A DNA stretch of 64,000 nt from Rhodococcus pseudokoreensis (GTDB lineage: Bacteria > Actinomycetota > Actinomycetes > Mycobacteriales > Mycobacteriaceae). Shown here piece after piece: positions 9,094-17,375 of the stretch. Under the pieces are notes generated by a model. The model was not told the DNA's origin. It made no database searches and saw only the letters and a list, made by a program, of their open reading frames with translations. The translations under genes were made by a program, and so were the position numbers. The DNA lies in assembly GCF_017068395.1 (NCBI RefSeq), contig NZ_CP070619.1, forward strand, positions 3,906,001-3,970,000. Direction: 5' to 3'. Each line of letters begins with the position of its first letter. Positions within the stretch are counted from its first letter, which is position 1.

Positions 9094-9944
9094 GACGGGG
9101 TTCCTGTTTTCGCGAGGGTGCGGCCGTGGACGGCCGGGGACGGGAAGAGTTCGTCAGGCACGTGCGTGCGGGATCGGGGAGCAAGCCCGAACGCCTCCAC
9201 GCTCTGGCAGTACTTCGACACCCGGACCACCGACATGTCCAGTCGCGCGGTGAGATCGGTGACCCAGTAGGGCACCCGCTCGTTGGCCTTGATCTCGACG
9301 ATGCACAGGTGCGGCGGAATGATGAAACGGTTCTCGGCCGGTGCCGCGAAGTGGAAGTCGCGGTCGCGGCCGTGCACCCGGTGGTCGATCGTGACGCGCA
9401 GCCCCAGATCGGCGTCCGTGCCCACGAACGCTTCCCGGAGGTACCCGGTGGTGACGGTCGGGCACAGGTCGAGGTTGCCGACGAGCATCGTCACCTCATT
9501 CACGAAGGGCCGGGCCGTGGGGTCGTGGTCGATCGGCCGGCGGGCGTTGCACAGCCGCATCGCATCCGAGTACGGCAGCCGGATCCGGCGCTTCTGCGTG
9601 ACCCGGTTGACCCGCTGCTTGATCTCCACGTAGACGGGGGTCTCGGCGGTGGCCTCCGCGGGCGGCCCGTACAGCCGGACCCGCAGTTTGCGGCGGAACT
9701 TCAGGCCCTCGATCTTCTCCCAGTAGAAGCGCAGATTCTGGGTGTCGTAGTAGAGGCTCGTCACGGGGTGGCCGCCCACCGGCGAGAATTCGTCGGACGC
9801 CATGTGCGCGGCGAGCGCCTCGCGGAGGCGGGGAACGTCCGACTCCTGGGCGAGGTACTTGATCTCGTACCTGTTGAACGCGTGCAGCGCGCTGGCGGTC
9901 TTCAGGTATCCGGACGCTTCCGGTTCGGGCGCGGACGATCCCAT
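9090..9944 (-). CDS. VTC-domain polyphosphate polymerase-like protein
   Basis: The 284-residue soluble protein has the VTC tunnel domain of the triphosphate tunnel metalloenzyme fold. Basic and acidic strands line up as in the family: NRYEIKYL near the N-terminus, RKLRVRLYG, VYVEIKQR and, near the C-terminus, CIVEIKANERVPYWV. In yeast Vtc4 this domain makes inorganic polyphosphate from ATP at a membrane. The start is taken as ATG at 9944, preceded by GAAAGG; an upstream in-frame GTG is possible. It heads the operon with DUF4956 and CotH. Confidence 0.85.
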   Translation of the reverse strand: MGSSAPEPEASGYLKTASALHAFNRYEIKYLAQESDVPRLREALAAHMASDEFSPVGGHPVTSLYYDTQNLRFYWEKIEGLKFRRKLRVRLYGPPAEATAETPVYVEIKQRVNRVTQKRRIRLPYSDAMRLCNARRPIDHDPTARPFVNEVTMLVGNLDLCPTVTTGYLREAFVGTDADLGLRVTIDHRVHGRDRDFHFAAPAENRFIIPPHLCIVEIKANERVPYWVTDLTARLDMSVVRVSKYCQSVEAFGLAPRSRTHVPDELFPSPAVHGRTLAKTGTPS

Positions 9945-10201
9945 ACTTTTCGGCCTTTCGTCGGTGGGCTCTCCCACCTCAACCGCCGCGCCTCGAGTAA
10001 ACCTGCAGTAAAGCTGGCAGTTTTCTGTACGCCGGGCCGTCAGGATGCCGTTCACCCGTGAGTGGATTCGCGTTCACTGGGGACAATTAGCACTCACATG
10101 CTCTTGTGTGCCAGGCATTGTCGGGCGCATCCTTCAAGTACCCAACGAGGTGTGCAGAACCAGTCGTGTTCGCAGCGTGTCATCACACCGAGGAGGCAGA
10201 G

Positions 10202-10729
10202 ATGAACAGGGACGGCTACATCGGCATCTCGCCCTTCCAGGCCGCGGGTACTTTGCGGGGATTTGTCATTTCCGGGCGCTGGCCCGATACCACCAAGGAA
10301 TGGGCTCAGCTCCTGGCGCTCGCCGTGCGCGTGGCGTGCGTTCCGGGGTTGCTCCACACCACCACGGTCTTCGGCGCGCACGAGGATCTGCCGGAGGAAC
10401 CCGAGCCCGAGACGGTCGGCCTCGTGGTGGCCGAGGGCACCGTCCTCGGGGAGTTCGCGCTCGCTCCGGGCCGGTTCGCGGATCATCTGCCGCCGGCACT
10501 GATGATGCTGCACCCGCCGTCGGAGACCACCCCGTCGCTCCCCGAGTGCGCGGGCGCGGCCTCGGGCTGCGTTCTGCTCCCGGGTCTCCCCCACCTCGGG
10601 CTCGAACACCGGGCGGCGTGGGTGGAGGCAGAGGCGGACGGGACGGTGACGTCCATGGTCAGCCGGGTCGGCATCGACCCGATCAGCGATCCCGACACCG
10701 CCGTTTTGGCCATGCTGCTGGCCTCGTGA
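10202..10729 (+). CDS. Conserved hypothetical protein, 175 aa
   Basis: I do not recognise the family. The 175-residue protein lacks a signal peptide or membrane helix, and its composition is ordinary for a soluble protein (MNRDGYIGISPFQAAGTL). A strong Shine-Dalgarno, GAGGAGG, precedes the ATG at 10202, which supports real translation. It stands alone, divergent from the VTC operon across a 257-bp gap in which I saw no further structure. The next gene downstream has its own riboswitch, so this is probably a single-gene unit. Confidence 0.7.
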   Translation: MNRDGYIGISPFQAAGTLRGFVISGRWPDTTKEWAQLLALAVRVACVPGLLHTTTVFGAHEDLPEEPEPETVGLVVAEGTVLGEFALAPGRFADHLPPALMMLHPPSETTPSLPECAGAASGCVLLPGLPHLGLEHRAAWVEAEADGTVTSMVSRVGIDPISDPDTAVLAMLLAS

Positions 10730-10811
10730 GGGTACCCGAAGTTTGAGCCCCCGGGAGTCCAAACTTCTTGTCGCTTTTGCCTTTTCATTCGACCCTCGCT
10801 AACGTGGGTCG

Positions 10812-10932
10812 CAACGAAGGGGAGTAGCCCCCAATCGCCTGTGTCGACATACTGGCGCGGCAATCTCGCACTGTGAGGTTCCGGGCCCGGCCTGGCGGAC
10901 CGGTTCCGACACCGGTGGGCGAGACCTTCGGC
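10812..10932 (+). promoter_or_regulatory. yybP-ykoY manganese riboswitch
   Basis: The leader of the GDT1-family gene carries both invariant elements of the yybP-ykoY aptamer: AAGGGGAGTAGC near 10817 and GGCGAGACCTTCGG near 10918. Between them lie GACATACTGGC and GC-rich stems. This RNA class binds Mn2+ and usually switches on Mn exporters. Possible expression-platform hairpins follow: CAGACGC/GCGTCTG (10936-10942 and 10949-10955) and GGAGGA/TCCTCC (10963-10968 and 10979-10984). The second contains a GGAGGA like the downstream ribosome binding site. The boundaries are approximate. Confidence 0.85.
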
Positions 10933-11010
10933 CGACAGACGCATCGCCGCGTCTGCCAGGCCGGAGGAATCCATTCCATCCTCCGACCCACTACTGGAGG
11001 AGGATGTGTC

Positions 11011-11715
11011 GTGCTGACCGCCGCGCTGCTGAGTTTCGGCGTGATCTTCGTCGCCGAACTGGGCGACAAGTCCCAGCTGATGGCGATGACGTTCGCCCTG
11101 CGCTACCGCTGGTGGGTCGTGATCGCCGGCATCACCGTCGCGACCACCGTGGTCCACCTGGTGTCCGTTGCCGTCGGCCACTACCTCGGTGTCGCGCTGC
11201 CGACCGCGGCGATCAGCATCGTCGGCGGTGTCGCCTTCCTGATCTTCGGCGCGTGGACGCTGCGCGGCGACAACCTCAGCGAAGACGAGCAACTCAAGGC
11301 CCGCCGCGCCACCCGCTCCGCGTTCCTGGCCGTCACCTCCGCGTTCTTCCTCGCCGAACTCGGCGACAAGACTATGCTCGCCACCATCACCCTCGCGACC
11401 GACCACGACACGATCGGCGTGTGGATCGGCTCGACCGTCGGCATGGTGGCGGCCGACGCCCTGGCCATCGTCGTCGGCGCCGTGCTGGGCAAGCATCTGC
11501 CCGAGAGCGTCATCCGCATCGGCGCGGCCGTGCTGTTCTTCGCGTTCGGCGTCTGGCTGCTGCTCGAGGGCCTGTTCCCCGGCAACATCGCCGGCCCGAT
11601 CGCCGGGGCCGCCGTCGTCGTTCTGGCGCTGGCCGGTGCCGCCGGACGCGCCGTGTGGTCGCGGCGCCGCCGAGGGGCCACGGCCGAGCAGGAACAGATG
11701 CAGCGCCAGGACTGA
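11011..11715 (+). CDS. TMEM165/GDT1 (UPF0016) family manganese exporter
   Basis: The 234-residue membrane protein has an internal duplication. Each half carries the family motif E-x-G-D-K-[ST]: ELGDKSQ near residue 16 and ELGDKTM near residue 117. Six membrane helices fit. Bacterial members such as MneA export Mn2+, and the Mn riboswitch upstream supports that role here. The GTG at 11011 follows GGAGGAGGA at good spacing. The C-terminus is Arg- and Gln-rich and cytoplasmic. Confidence 0.92.
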   Translation: MLTAALLSFGVIFVAELGDKSQLMAMTFALRYRWWVVIAGITVATTVVHLVSVAVGHYLGVALPTAAISIVGGVAFLIFGAWTLRGDNLSEDEQLKARRATRSAFLAVTSAFFLAELGDKTMLATITLATDHDTIGVWIGSTVGMVAADALAIVVGAVLGKHLPESVIRIGAAVLFFAFGVWLLLEGLFPGNIAGPIAGAAVVVLALAGAAGRAVWSRRRRGATAEQEQMQRQD

Positions 11716-11796
11716 ACCCGGTCGACAAAGACGCGCCCTCGGGCAATACTCGGAAGCCTCGAATACCTCGCAGTTCTCACGGACGAGAGGGCGTGT

Positions 11797-13473
11797 GTGA
11801 ACCATCCCGTAGCGAGCGGCAAGCCCGCGATTCTCACCGTCGACGACGATCCCGGGGTGTCGCGCGCCGTCGCCCGCGACCTGCGGCGCCGATACGGCGA
11901 GAAGTACCGGATCATCCGCGCCGAATCCGGCGAATCCGCGCTCGACGCGATGAAGCAGATGAAGCTGCGGGGCGATCCCGTCGCGGCCATCCTGGCGGAC
12001 TACCGCATGCCGGCGATGAGCGGGATCGAGTTCCTCGAGAAGGCCATGGACCTGTATCCGGTCGCGCGCCGGGTGCTGCTCACCGCGTACGCCGACACGG
12101 ACGCCGCCATCGAGGCGATCAACGTCATCGACCTCGACCACTACCTGCTCAAACCCTGGGATCCGCCCGAAGAGAAGCTGTACCCGGTGGTCGACGCGCT
12201 GCTCGAGGCGTGGGCGTCGTCCGATCACCACCCCGCCGAGGAGACGAAGGTCGTGGGGCATCGCTGGGCGCCGCGGTCTTCGGAGGTGCGCGAGTTCCTG
12301 GCCCGCAACCAGCTGTCGTACCGCTGGTACATGTCGGACGAGCCGGAGGGCGGGCGGTTGCTCAGCGCCGCCGGTGAGGACGGCCGGCGCCTGCCGGTGG
12401 TGATCTGCGCCGACGGCGAATGCCTGGTGGAACCGTCGGACACCGAATTGGGCCGGCATCTCGGACTGCGGACCGACCCGTCGGAGAACTTCTACGACCT
12501 CGTCGTCGTCGGCGGCGGCCCGGCCGGTCTCGGCGCCGCCGTGTACGGCGCGTCGGAGGGGCTGCGCACCGCGCTGATCGAGCGGACGGCCACCGGTGGG
12601 CAGGCGGGGCAGAGTTCGCGCATCGAGAACTACCTCGGGTTTCCCGACGGCGTGTCCGGTGCGCAGCTCGCCGAACGAGCCCGCCGGCAGGCCACCCGGT
12701 TCGGGGCCGAACTGATCACCACCCGCGACGTCGTGGCGCTCGAGGTCAACGGCTCGGCGCGGACGGTCCGGTTCGCGGACGGCGACACCGTCGACGCGCA
12801 CACGGTGATCCTGGCCACCGGCGTCTCGTACCGGCGTCATCCCGCGCCCGGCGTCGACGACCTCACCGGCCGCGGCGTCTACTACGGCTCCGCCGTCACC
12901 GAGGCGGCCCGCTGCACCGACCAGGACGTGTACATCGTCGGCGGGGCCAACTCCGCCGGTCAGGCCGCCGTCTACCTGTCGCGCGGCGCCCGGATGGTCA
13001 CCATCGTGGTGCGGGCGCAGTCGCTGGAGGATTCGATGTCGTACTACCTCGTCCAGCAGATCGAACGGAACCCGCGCATTCGCGTGCGGCCGTGCACCGA
13101 GGTGATCGGCGTCGAGGGCGACGCGCACCTCGAGAAGATCCGGCTGCGCAACAACGCGACCGGCGACGAGCAGACCGTCGACGCCGGATTCCTGTTCCTG
13201 TTCATCGGCGCCGCCCCACGCACCGACTGGCTCGACGGCGTCGTCGCGCGGGACGAGAACGGGTTCGTCGTGTCCGGTCCCGACCTCGTCGTCGACGGCA
13301 AGCCGCCGCGCGGCTGGCCCCTCGACCGCCTCCCCCACCACCTCGAAACGAGTGTTCCGGGCATCTTCGCCGCCGGAGACGTGCGCTCCGAGTCGGCGAA
13401 GCGGGTGGCGTCGGCGGTCGGAGAAGGCGCCATGGCCGTCATGCTCGTCCACCGCTACATCGGCCAACCGTGA
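11797..13473 (+). CDS. Receiver-glutaredoxin-like-thioredoxin reductase-like fusion flavoprotein
   Basis: The protein has 558 residues in three parts. Residues 11-135 are a response-regulator receiver domain with the acidic pocket VDDD (15-18), phospho-acceptor D68 and the conserved lysine K119. Residues 150-225 look like a cysteine-free glutaredoxin fold (GHRWAPRSSEVREFL, cis-proline LPVV). Residues 233-555 are an FAD/NAD(P)H thioredoxin reductase-like module with GGGPAGLG (239-246) and GGANSAGQAA. The redox CxxC of thioredoxin reductase is missing; the region reads TEAARCTDQD. The start is GTG at 11797. It is 13 bp before the histidine kinase gene, its likely partner. The actual substrate is unknown. 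Confidence 0.9.
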   Translation: MNHPVASGKPAILTVDDDPGVSRAVARDLRRRYGEKYRIIRAESGESALDAMKQMKLRGDPVAAILADYRMPAMSGIEFLEKAMDLYPVARRVLLTAYADTDAAIEAINVIDLDHYLLKPWDPPEEKLYPVVDALLEAWASSDHHPAEETKVVGHRWAPRSSEVREFLARNQLSYRWYMSDEPEGGRLLSAAGEDGRRLPVVICADGECLVEPSDTELGRHLGLRTDPSENFYDLVVVGGGPAGLGAAVYGASEGLRTALIERTATGGQAGQSSRIENYLGFPDGVSGAQLAERARRQATRFGAELITTRDVVALEVNGSARTVRFADGDTVDAHTVILATGVSYRRHPAPGVDDLTGRGVYYGSAVTEAARCTDQDVYIVGGANSAGQAAVYLSRGARMVTIVVRAQSLEDSMSYYLVQQIERNPRIRVRPCTEVIGVEGDAHLEKIRLRNNATGDEQTVDAGFLFLFIGAAPRTDWLDGVVARDENGFVVSGPDLVVDGKPPRGWPLDRLPHHLETSVPGIFAAGDVRSESAKRVASAVGEGAMAVMLVHRYIGQP

Positions 13474-13486
13474 CCGGGGGCAGACC

Positions 13487-14935
13487 ATGAGCCGACTACC
13501 GTGCGATCCCCCCGAGCTGAGGACGCTGTTCCTCTTCGAGAAGCTCACCGACCACCAGCTCGAGCAGCTCTGCGAGAACGGGCACGTCGAGCTGATCGAA
13601 CCCGGGCCGGTGTTCGCGGAGGGTGAGATCGCGACGTGCTTCTACGTGCTGATCGAAGGCGAACTCGTGCTGAGCAAGCTGTCGGGCGGCGAAGACATCG
13701 AGTTCAACCGGACCACCCAGCGCGGCGTGTACGCCGGGGCGTGGCAGTCGTATCTCGGCGACCGCGCACCCCAGACGTACACCGCGTCGATGCGCGTCAC
13801 CGCCCCGTCGAAGTTCTTCGTCCTCGACGCCGACCGGTTCGGGCAGCTCATGCGCGAATGGTTCCCGATGGCCGTGCATCTGCTGGAGGGGCTGTTCTTC
13901 GGCAACCAGAACGCGAAGCAAGTCGTCGATCAGCGGGAACGTCTCCTCGCGCTGGGGTCGCTGTCGGCGGGGCTGACGCACGAGCTGAACAACCCGGCGG
14001 CCGCCGCGGTCCGGGCGACGGCGTCGCTGCGCGACCGGGTGTCGCACATGCGGCACAAGCTGAGCGTGATCGCCTCGGGCGTGTACGACAGTCAGGCGCT
14101 GGCCACGTTGATCCGGTTGCAGGACGAGGCCGCCGAACTGGTGGCGAAGGCCCCGACGCTGACCCCGCTCGAAGCGTCCGACCGGGAGGACGAACTCGGC
14201 GACTGGTTCGACGACCACGGCGTCTCCGGCGGCTGGGACCTCGCGCCCACGTTCGTGCAGGCCGGGCTCGACGTGCCGTGGCTCGAGCGGATCGTCGCCA
14301 GCGTCGACGACGACTCGATGGTCGAGAGCGCGATCCGCTGGCTCAACTACACCCTCGAGACCGAACTGCTGATGAACGAGATCGCCGACTCCACGGCCCG
14401 GGTGTCCACGCTGGTGAACGCCGCCAAGCAGTACTCGCAGATGGACCGTGCCCCCTACCAGCGCGTCGACCTGCGGGAACTGCTCGACAGTTCACTGGTG
14501 ATGCTCGGACGCAAGATCGGCGATACGGTCACGGTGGTGAAGGAGTACGACCCGGCGCTGCCGCAGATCCCCGCGTACGCCGCCGAACTCAATCAGGTGT
14601 GGACGAACCTCATCGACAACGCCGTCGCCGCCATGAACGGCCACGGCACCCTCACCGTCCGCACCCGCCGCGACGGCGACATGGCCCTCATCGAGATCGG
14701 CGACACCGGACCGGGTGTGCCCGAAGAGATCCGGTCCCGCATCTTCGAACCGTTCTTCACCACGAAACCCGTGGGCGAGGGAACCGGGCTCGGCCTCGAC
14801 ATCTCCTGGCGCATCGTCGTGAAGAAGCACCGCGGCGACCTGCGCGTGGAGTCCGAGCCGGGCGACACCCGGTTCCAGGTCCGCATTCCGATCGAACCCG
14901 AAGTCGCAGCAGCAGAAGGAGTCACCGATGGGTGA
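13487..14935 (+). CDS. Sensor histidine kinase with cyclic-nucleotide-binding-type domain
   Basis: This is a soluble 482-residue kinase with no membrane helix. Residues 12-125 form a Crp/cNMP-binding-type beta-barrel (LFLFEKLTDHQLEQLC, FYVLIEGELVLSK). A HisKA-like helix carries LSAGLTHELNNPAAA, giving phospho-acceptor H165. After an unusually long helical insert comes the ATPase domain, with N box LIDNAVAAMNG, G box GDTGPGVPEE and FEPFFTTKPVGEGTGLGL. It sits between the receiver-reductase fusion and the UBP zinc-finger gene, and its stop overlaps the latter's start by 8 bp. Whether it binds cAMP, another ligand or a redox cofactor is not visible. Confidence 0.9.
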   Translation: MSRLPCDPPELRTLFLFEKLTDHQLEQLCENGHVELIEPGPVFAEGEIATCFYVLIEGELVLSKLSGGEDIEFNRTTQRGVYAGAWQSYLGDRAPQTYTASMRVTAPSKFFVLDADRFGQLMREWFPMAVHLLEGLFFGNQNAKQVVDQRERLLALGSLSAGLTHELNNPAAAAVRATASLRDRVSHMRHKLSVIASGVYDSQALATLIRLQDEAAELVAKAPTLTPLEASDREDELGDWFDDHGVSGGWDLAPTFVQAGLDVPWLERIVASVDDDSMVESAIRWLNYTLETELLMNEIADSTARVSTLVNAAKQYSQMDRAPYQRVDLRELLDSSLVMLGRKIGDTVTVVKEYDPALPQIPAYAAELNQVWTNLIDNAVAAMNGHGTLTVRTRRDGDMALIEIGDTGPGVPEEIRSRIFEPFFTTKPVGEGTGLGLDISWRIVVKKHRGDLRVESEPGDTRFQVRIPIEPEVAAAEGVTDG

Positions 14936-15275
14936 GCTGGACGGAATCGACCCGAACGTGCCGCCGAGCGGAGACGGCTGCGTCGAATGCGACAGCGCCG
15001 GCGGGTGGTGGGTGCACCTGCGCCGCTGCGCGCAGTGCGGACACATCGGCTGCTGCGACTCGTCACCGGAACAGCACGCCAGTTCGCACGCCGCGGCCAC
15101 CGGCCATCCCGTCGTCCAGAGCTTCGAACCGGGCGAGTCGTGGTTCTGGAACTACACCTCCGAGACGGCGTTCGAAGGCCCCGAACTGGTTTCGCCGCAC
15201 CACCGCCCGATCGACCAGACGGTCCCCGGTCCCGGCTCGCGCGTTCCGCCGGACTGGCAGGCGTACATCCACTGA
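14928..15275 (+). CDS. UBP-type zinc-finger protein
   Basis: The 115-residue protein is little more than a UBP/ZnF-UBP module. Cysteine and histidine ligands are spaced as in the family: C18VEC21, CAQCGHIGCCD (about 34-44), then HASSHAAATGHPV. In eukaryotes this finger binds the free C-terminus of ubiquitin. Actinobacteria lack true ubiquitin, though they have Pup. The gene overlaps the kinase gene by 8 bp, so it is almost certainly co-translated. It may bind a protein C-terminus or act as a zinc-dependent adaptor for the kinase or reductase; this is inference. Confidence 0.85.
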   Translation: MGELDGIDPNVPPSGDGCVECDSAGGWWVHLRRCAQCGHIGCCDSSPEQHASSHAAATGHPVVQSFEPGESWFWNYTSETAFEGPELVSPHHRPIDQTVPGPGSRVPPDWQAYIH

Positions 15276-15312
15276 CCCTCGACGTTCCCTTGGAGGTGTG
15301 CGCCGAGCACGG

Positions 15313-15660
15313 TCAGAGTTGCGCGAAACGCTGCGCCGTCGCCGCGTCCTGCTCGTCGTACCGGTTCAGTGCCGCTTCGAACTTCGCCTTCAGGTCGAGG
15401 GCGTAACGCTCGTGCGCGGCGAACGTCCCGACCGCCGAATTCTCGACTGCGACGCCCGGGCCGCCGATCGCCGTCGCCCGGAACCGCGCGGCCAATTCCG
15501 CCGCCGACCGCAGATGGGTTTCGCCGAGACCGAAGCTCTCGGGCGCGAGTTCGCGGAGCGCCCGCTCCCGCAGGTCCCGCATGTCCGCCGCCAACGTGTC
15601 ACACGCGGCGATGCACCGCACCAACGCGTCCCGATCCACTTCGAGCCGATCCTCGATCAT
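15313..15660 (-). CDS. Small helical ESX/WXG100-like protein, 115 aa
   Basis: The 115-residue protein is almost all helix and lacks a signal peptide. It begins MIEDRLEVDRDALVRCIAACD and ends NRYDEQDAATAQRFAQL. The size and layout, with two helical segments and a C-terminal ...YDEQD... segment, resemble WXG100/EspC-type ESX-associated proteins. A clear WxG turn is not present. The ATG at 15660 follows GGGGGA. The similar small protein at 17376 (REYRNQDE-like C-terminus) suggests they belong together. The annotation is by architecture only. Confidence 0.55.
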   Translation of the reverse strand: MIEDRLEVDRDALVRCIAACDTLAADMRDLRERALRELAPESFGLGETHLRSAAELAARFRATAIGGPGVAVENSAVGTFAAHERYALDLKAKFEAALNRYDEQDAATAQRFAQL

Positions 15661-15816
15661 CCGTCCCCCTACGGTCGTCGCTCCACCCGCGAGAGAAACT
15701 ACCCGCTCCCCCGCCTGCAATGCTTCCCTCGCCTCTGCCGTCACACCGAGCGACCGTTATGGTGCAGGTCACCAGGGTCGGCCAACGGAGGTCGCCGGAA
15801 ACGAAGGATGCGAACT

Positions 15817-16584
15817 GTGGAAATTCAGGGAACCGCCGCACTGGTCACCGGAGCAGCCTCGGGCCTCGGTGCCGCCACCGCCAAGCGTCTCGCCGACGCC
15901 GGAGCCACCGTATTCGGACTCGACCTGCCCCAGTCCATCGAACGCGCCGGCGACAACGTCCCCGACGGCGTCACCCTCCTCGCCACCGACGTCACCAGCG
16001 GCGACGAGGTCCAGGCCGCGATCGAGAAGATCGTCGAGTCGGGTCTGCCGCTGCGCATCGTCGTCAACTGCGCCGGCGTCGGCTGGGCCGGCCGCATCCT
16101 GTCCAAGAAGGGCCCCCACGACCTCGAACTGTTCCGCACCGTCATCACCGTCAACCTGCTCGGCACGTTCAACGTGATGCGCCTCGCCGCCGACGCCATC
16201 GCCAAGACCGACACCGTCGACGAATCCGGGCAGCGCGGCGTCGTCATCAACACCGCCTCCGTCGCCGCCTTCGAAGGCCAGATCGGCCAGATCGCCTACT
16301 CCGCATCCAAGGGCGGCGTACACGGCATGACCGTCCCCGCCGCCCGCGACCTCGCCCAGTTCGGCATCCGCGTCAACACCATCGCCCCCGGCATCATCGA
16401 CACCCCCATGCTCGCCGGCGTCACCGACGAATACCGCAAGGGCCTCGAAGCCGGCGTCCCGTTCCCCTCCCGCCTCGGACAACCCGCCGAATACGCACAA
16501 CTCGCCCAGATGATCGTCGAACACGACTACCTCAACGGTGAGACCATTCGTATGGACGGCGCCCTGCGCATGGCGCCGCGGTAG
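15817..16584 (+). CDS. Short-chain dehydrogenase, 3-hydroxyacyl-CoA dehydrogenase type II-like
   Basis: The 255-residue SDR has the cofactor motif VTGAASGLG near residue 10, NCAG for the central adenine-binding region, and the catalytic YSASK. It resembles HSD10/type II 3-hydroxyacyl-CoA dehydrogenases, which oxidise 3-hydroxyacyl-CoA or steroids with NAD+. The GTG at 15817 was preferred over the ATG at 15808 because GAAGGA is correctly spaced only to the GTG. The stop codon abuts the first copy of an intergenic repeat. No fatty-acid gene is adjacent. Confidence 0.88.
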   Translation: MEIQGTAALVTGAASGLGAATAKRLADAGATVFGLDLPQSIERAGDNVPDGVTLLATDVTSGDEVQAAIEKIVESGLPLRIVVNCAGVGWAGRILSKKGPHDLELFRTVITVNLLGTFNVMRLAADAIAKTDTVDESGQRGVVINTASVAAFEGQIGQIAYSASKGGVHGMTVPAARDLAQFGIRVNTIAPGIIDTPMLAGVTDEYRKGLEAGVPFPSRLGQPAEYAQLAQMIVEHDYLNGETIRMDGALRMAPR

Positions 16585-16643
16585 GCGGCTCCGCCGCCCG
16601 TGCGTGGTTAACGAGTCTCTGGACTCCTTTCCCACGCACGGGG
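16584..16643. repeat. Intergenic palindromic repeat, family 1, copy a
   Basis: The element starts at the SDR stop codon (TAGGCGGCT). It contains GGCGGCTCCGCCGCC, then an outer stem CCCGTGCGTGG (16597-16607) pairing with CCACGCACGGG (16632-16642), and an inner GAGTC/GACTC pair (16613-16617 and 16622-16626). Related copies lie at 17275-17336 and 20777-20835. It probably acts as a terminator. Confidence 0.75.
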
Positions 16644-16671
16644 CGCGAAGCGCCCTTCGCTGGAGGTGAGC

Positions 16672-17301
16672 ATGGGGTTCTACTCGGACCGGATCGTTCC
16701 GCGGCTCGTCGACATCAGTTGCGGGCTGAAGTTCACGGAACCGTCGCGGCGACGCGTCTGCGCCGGGCTTCACGGACGCGTGGTGGAGATCGGATTCGGA
16801 TCGGGTCTGAACGTCCCGTTCTATCCGGCCGCCGTCGAGTCGGTGAGCGCCGTCGAACCCGCCGACCTCGGCTGGAAGCTGGCAGGCAAGCGTCTGGCGG
16901 CATCGACGACGCCGGTCGAGAGGTCCGGCCTGGACGGCCAGTCACTCCCCTTCCCCGACAACAGTTTCGACACCGCACTGTCCACCTGGACCATGTGCAC
17001 CATCCCCGACGCTGACGCCGCACTGCGGGAGATCCGACGGGTCCTGAAACCCGGCGGCACACTGCATTTCGTCGAGCACGGCCTTGCGCCGGACGACAAC
17101 GTCCAGCGCTGGCAGCGGCGGCTCGAACCGATCCAGAAAACCGTCGCCGGTGGTTGCCACCTCACCCGCGACATCCCCGCCCTGCTGACGACCGCCGGTT
17201 TCGACATCCAGGACCTCGACCGTTTCTACGAGACCGCCGCACCGAAAATCGTCGGCGCCTACTCCCTCGGGATCGCGGCTTCGCCGCCCGTGCGCGCCTG
17301 A
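16672..17301 (+). CDS. Class I SAM-dependent methyltransferase (UbiE/COQ5-like)
   Basis: This is a 209-residue methyltransferase with motif I VEIGFGSGLN (about residue 37) and acidic post-motif II region. LPFPDNSFDTALSTWTMC is the typical methyltransferase_11 motif, followed by LKPGGTLHFVEHG. The ATG at 16672 sits 5 bp after TGGAGG. The last seven codons (SPPVRA and the TGA) are encoded inside a copy of the intergenic repeat, so the native C-terminus may have been remodelled. The substrate is unknown; relatives act on quinones, lipids or small molecules. Confidence 0.85.
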   Translation: MGFYSDRIVPRLVDISCGLKFTEPSRRRVCAGLHGRVVEIGFGSGLNVPFYPAAVESVSAVEPADLGWKLAGKRLAASTTPVERSGLDGQSLPFPDNSFDTALSTWTMCTIPDADAALREIRRVLKPGGTLHFVEHGLAPDDNVQRWQRRLEPIQKTVAGGCHLTRDIPALLTTAGFDIQDLDRFYETAAPKIVGAYSLGIAASPPVRA

Positions 17302-17336
17302 GGAGTCCGGGGACTCGTCAACCACTCACGGGGCGC
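17275..17336. repeat. Intergenic palindromic repeat, family 1, copy b
   Basis: GCGGCTTCGCCGCCCGTGCG, then GAGTCC (17303-17308) facing GGACTC (17311-17316), then CACTCACGGGG. The left third lies in the methyltransferase reading frame and supplies its last codons and stop. It is about 40 bp before the next start codon. Confidence 0.75.
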
Positions 17337-17375
17337 TAGGCTGCTGACGATTCGTGAACAGACGAGGGGGGCTTC

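Noticed and set aside
6923..9184. 753-codon reading of the CotH gene extended upstream
   Set aside because: The first 256 codons are the wrong frame of DUF4956; the real start is at 8416, overlapping the DUF4956 stop codon.
11004..12377. ATG at 11004 as start of another frame
   Set aside because: It reads the GDT1 gene out of frame; the GTG at 11011 gives the duplicated ELGDK family protein.
10483..13548. 1021-codon open frame on the minus strand
   Set aside because: It lies opposite the GDT1, receiver-reductase and part of the riboswitch genes. The translation is Arg/Gly/His-rich low-complexity sequence without domains, as expected from the antisense of high-G+C codons.
13636..16584. 982-codon open frame on the plus strand
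   Set aside because: Only its last 255 codons (the SDR) are real; the rest is the out-of-frame reading of the histidine kinase and zinc-finger genes.
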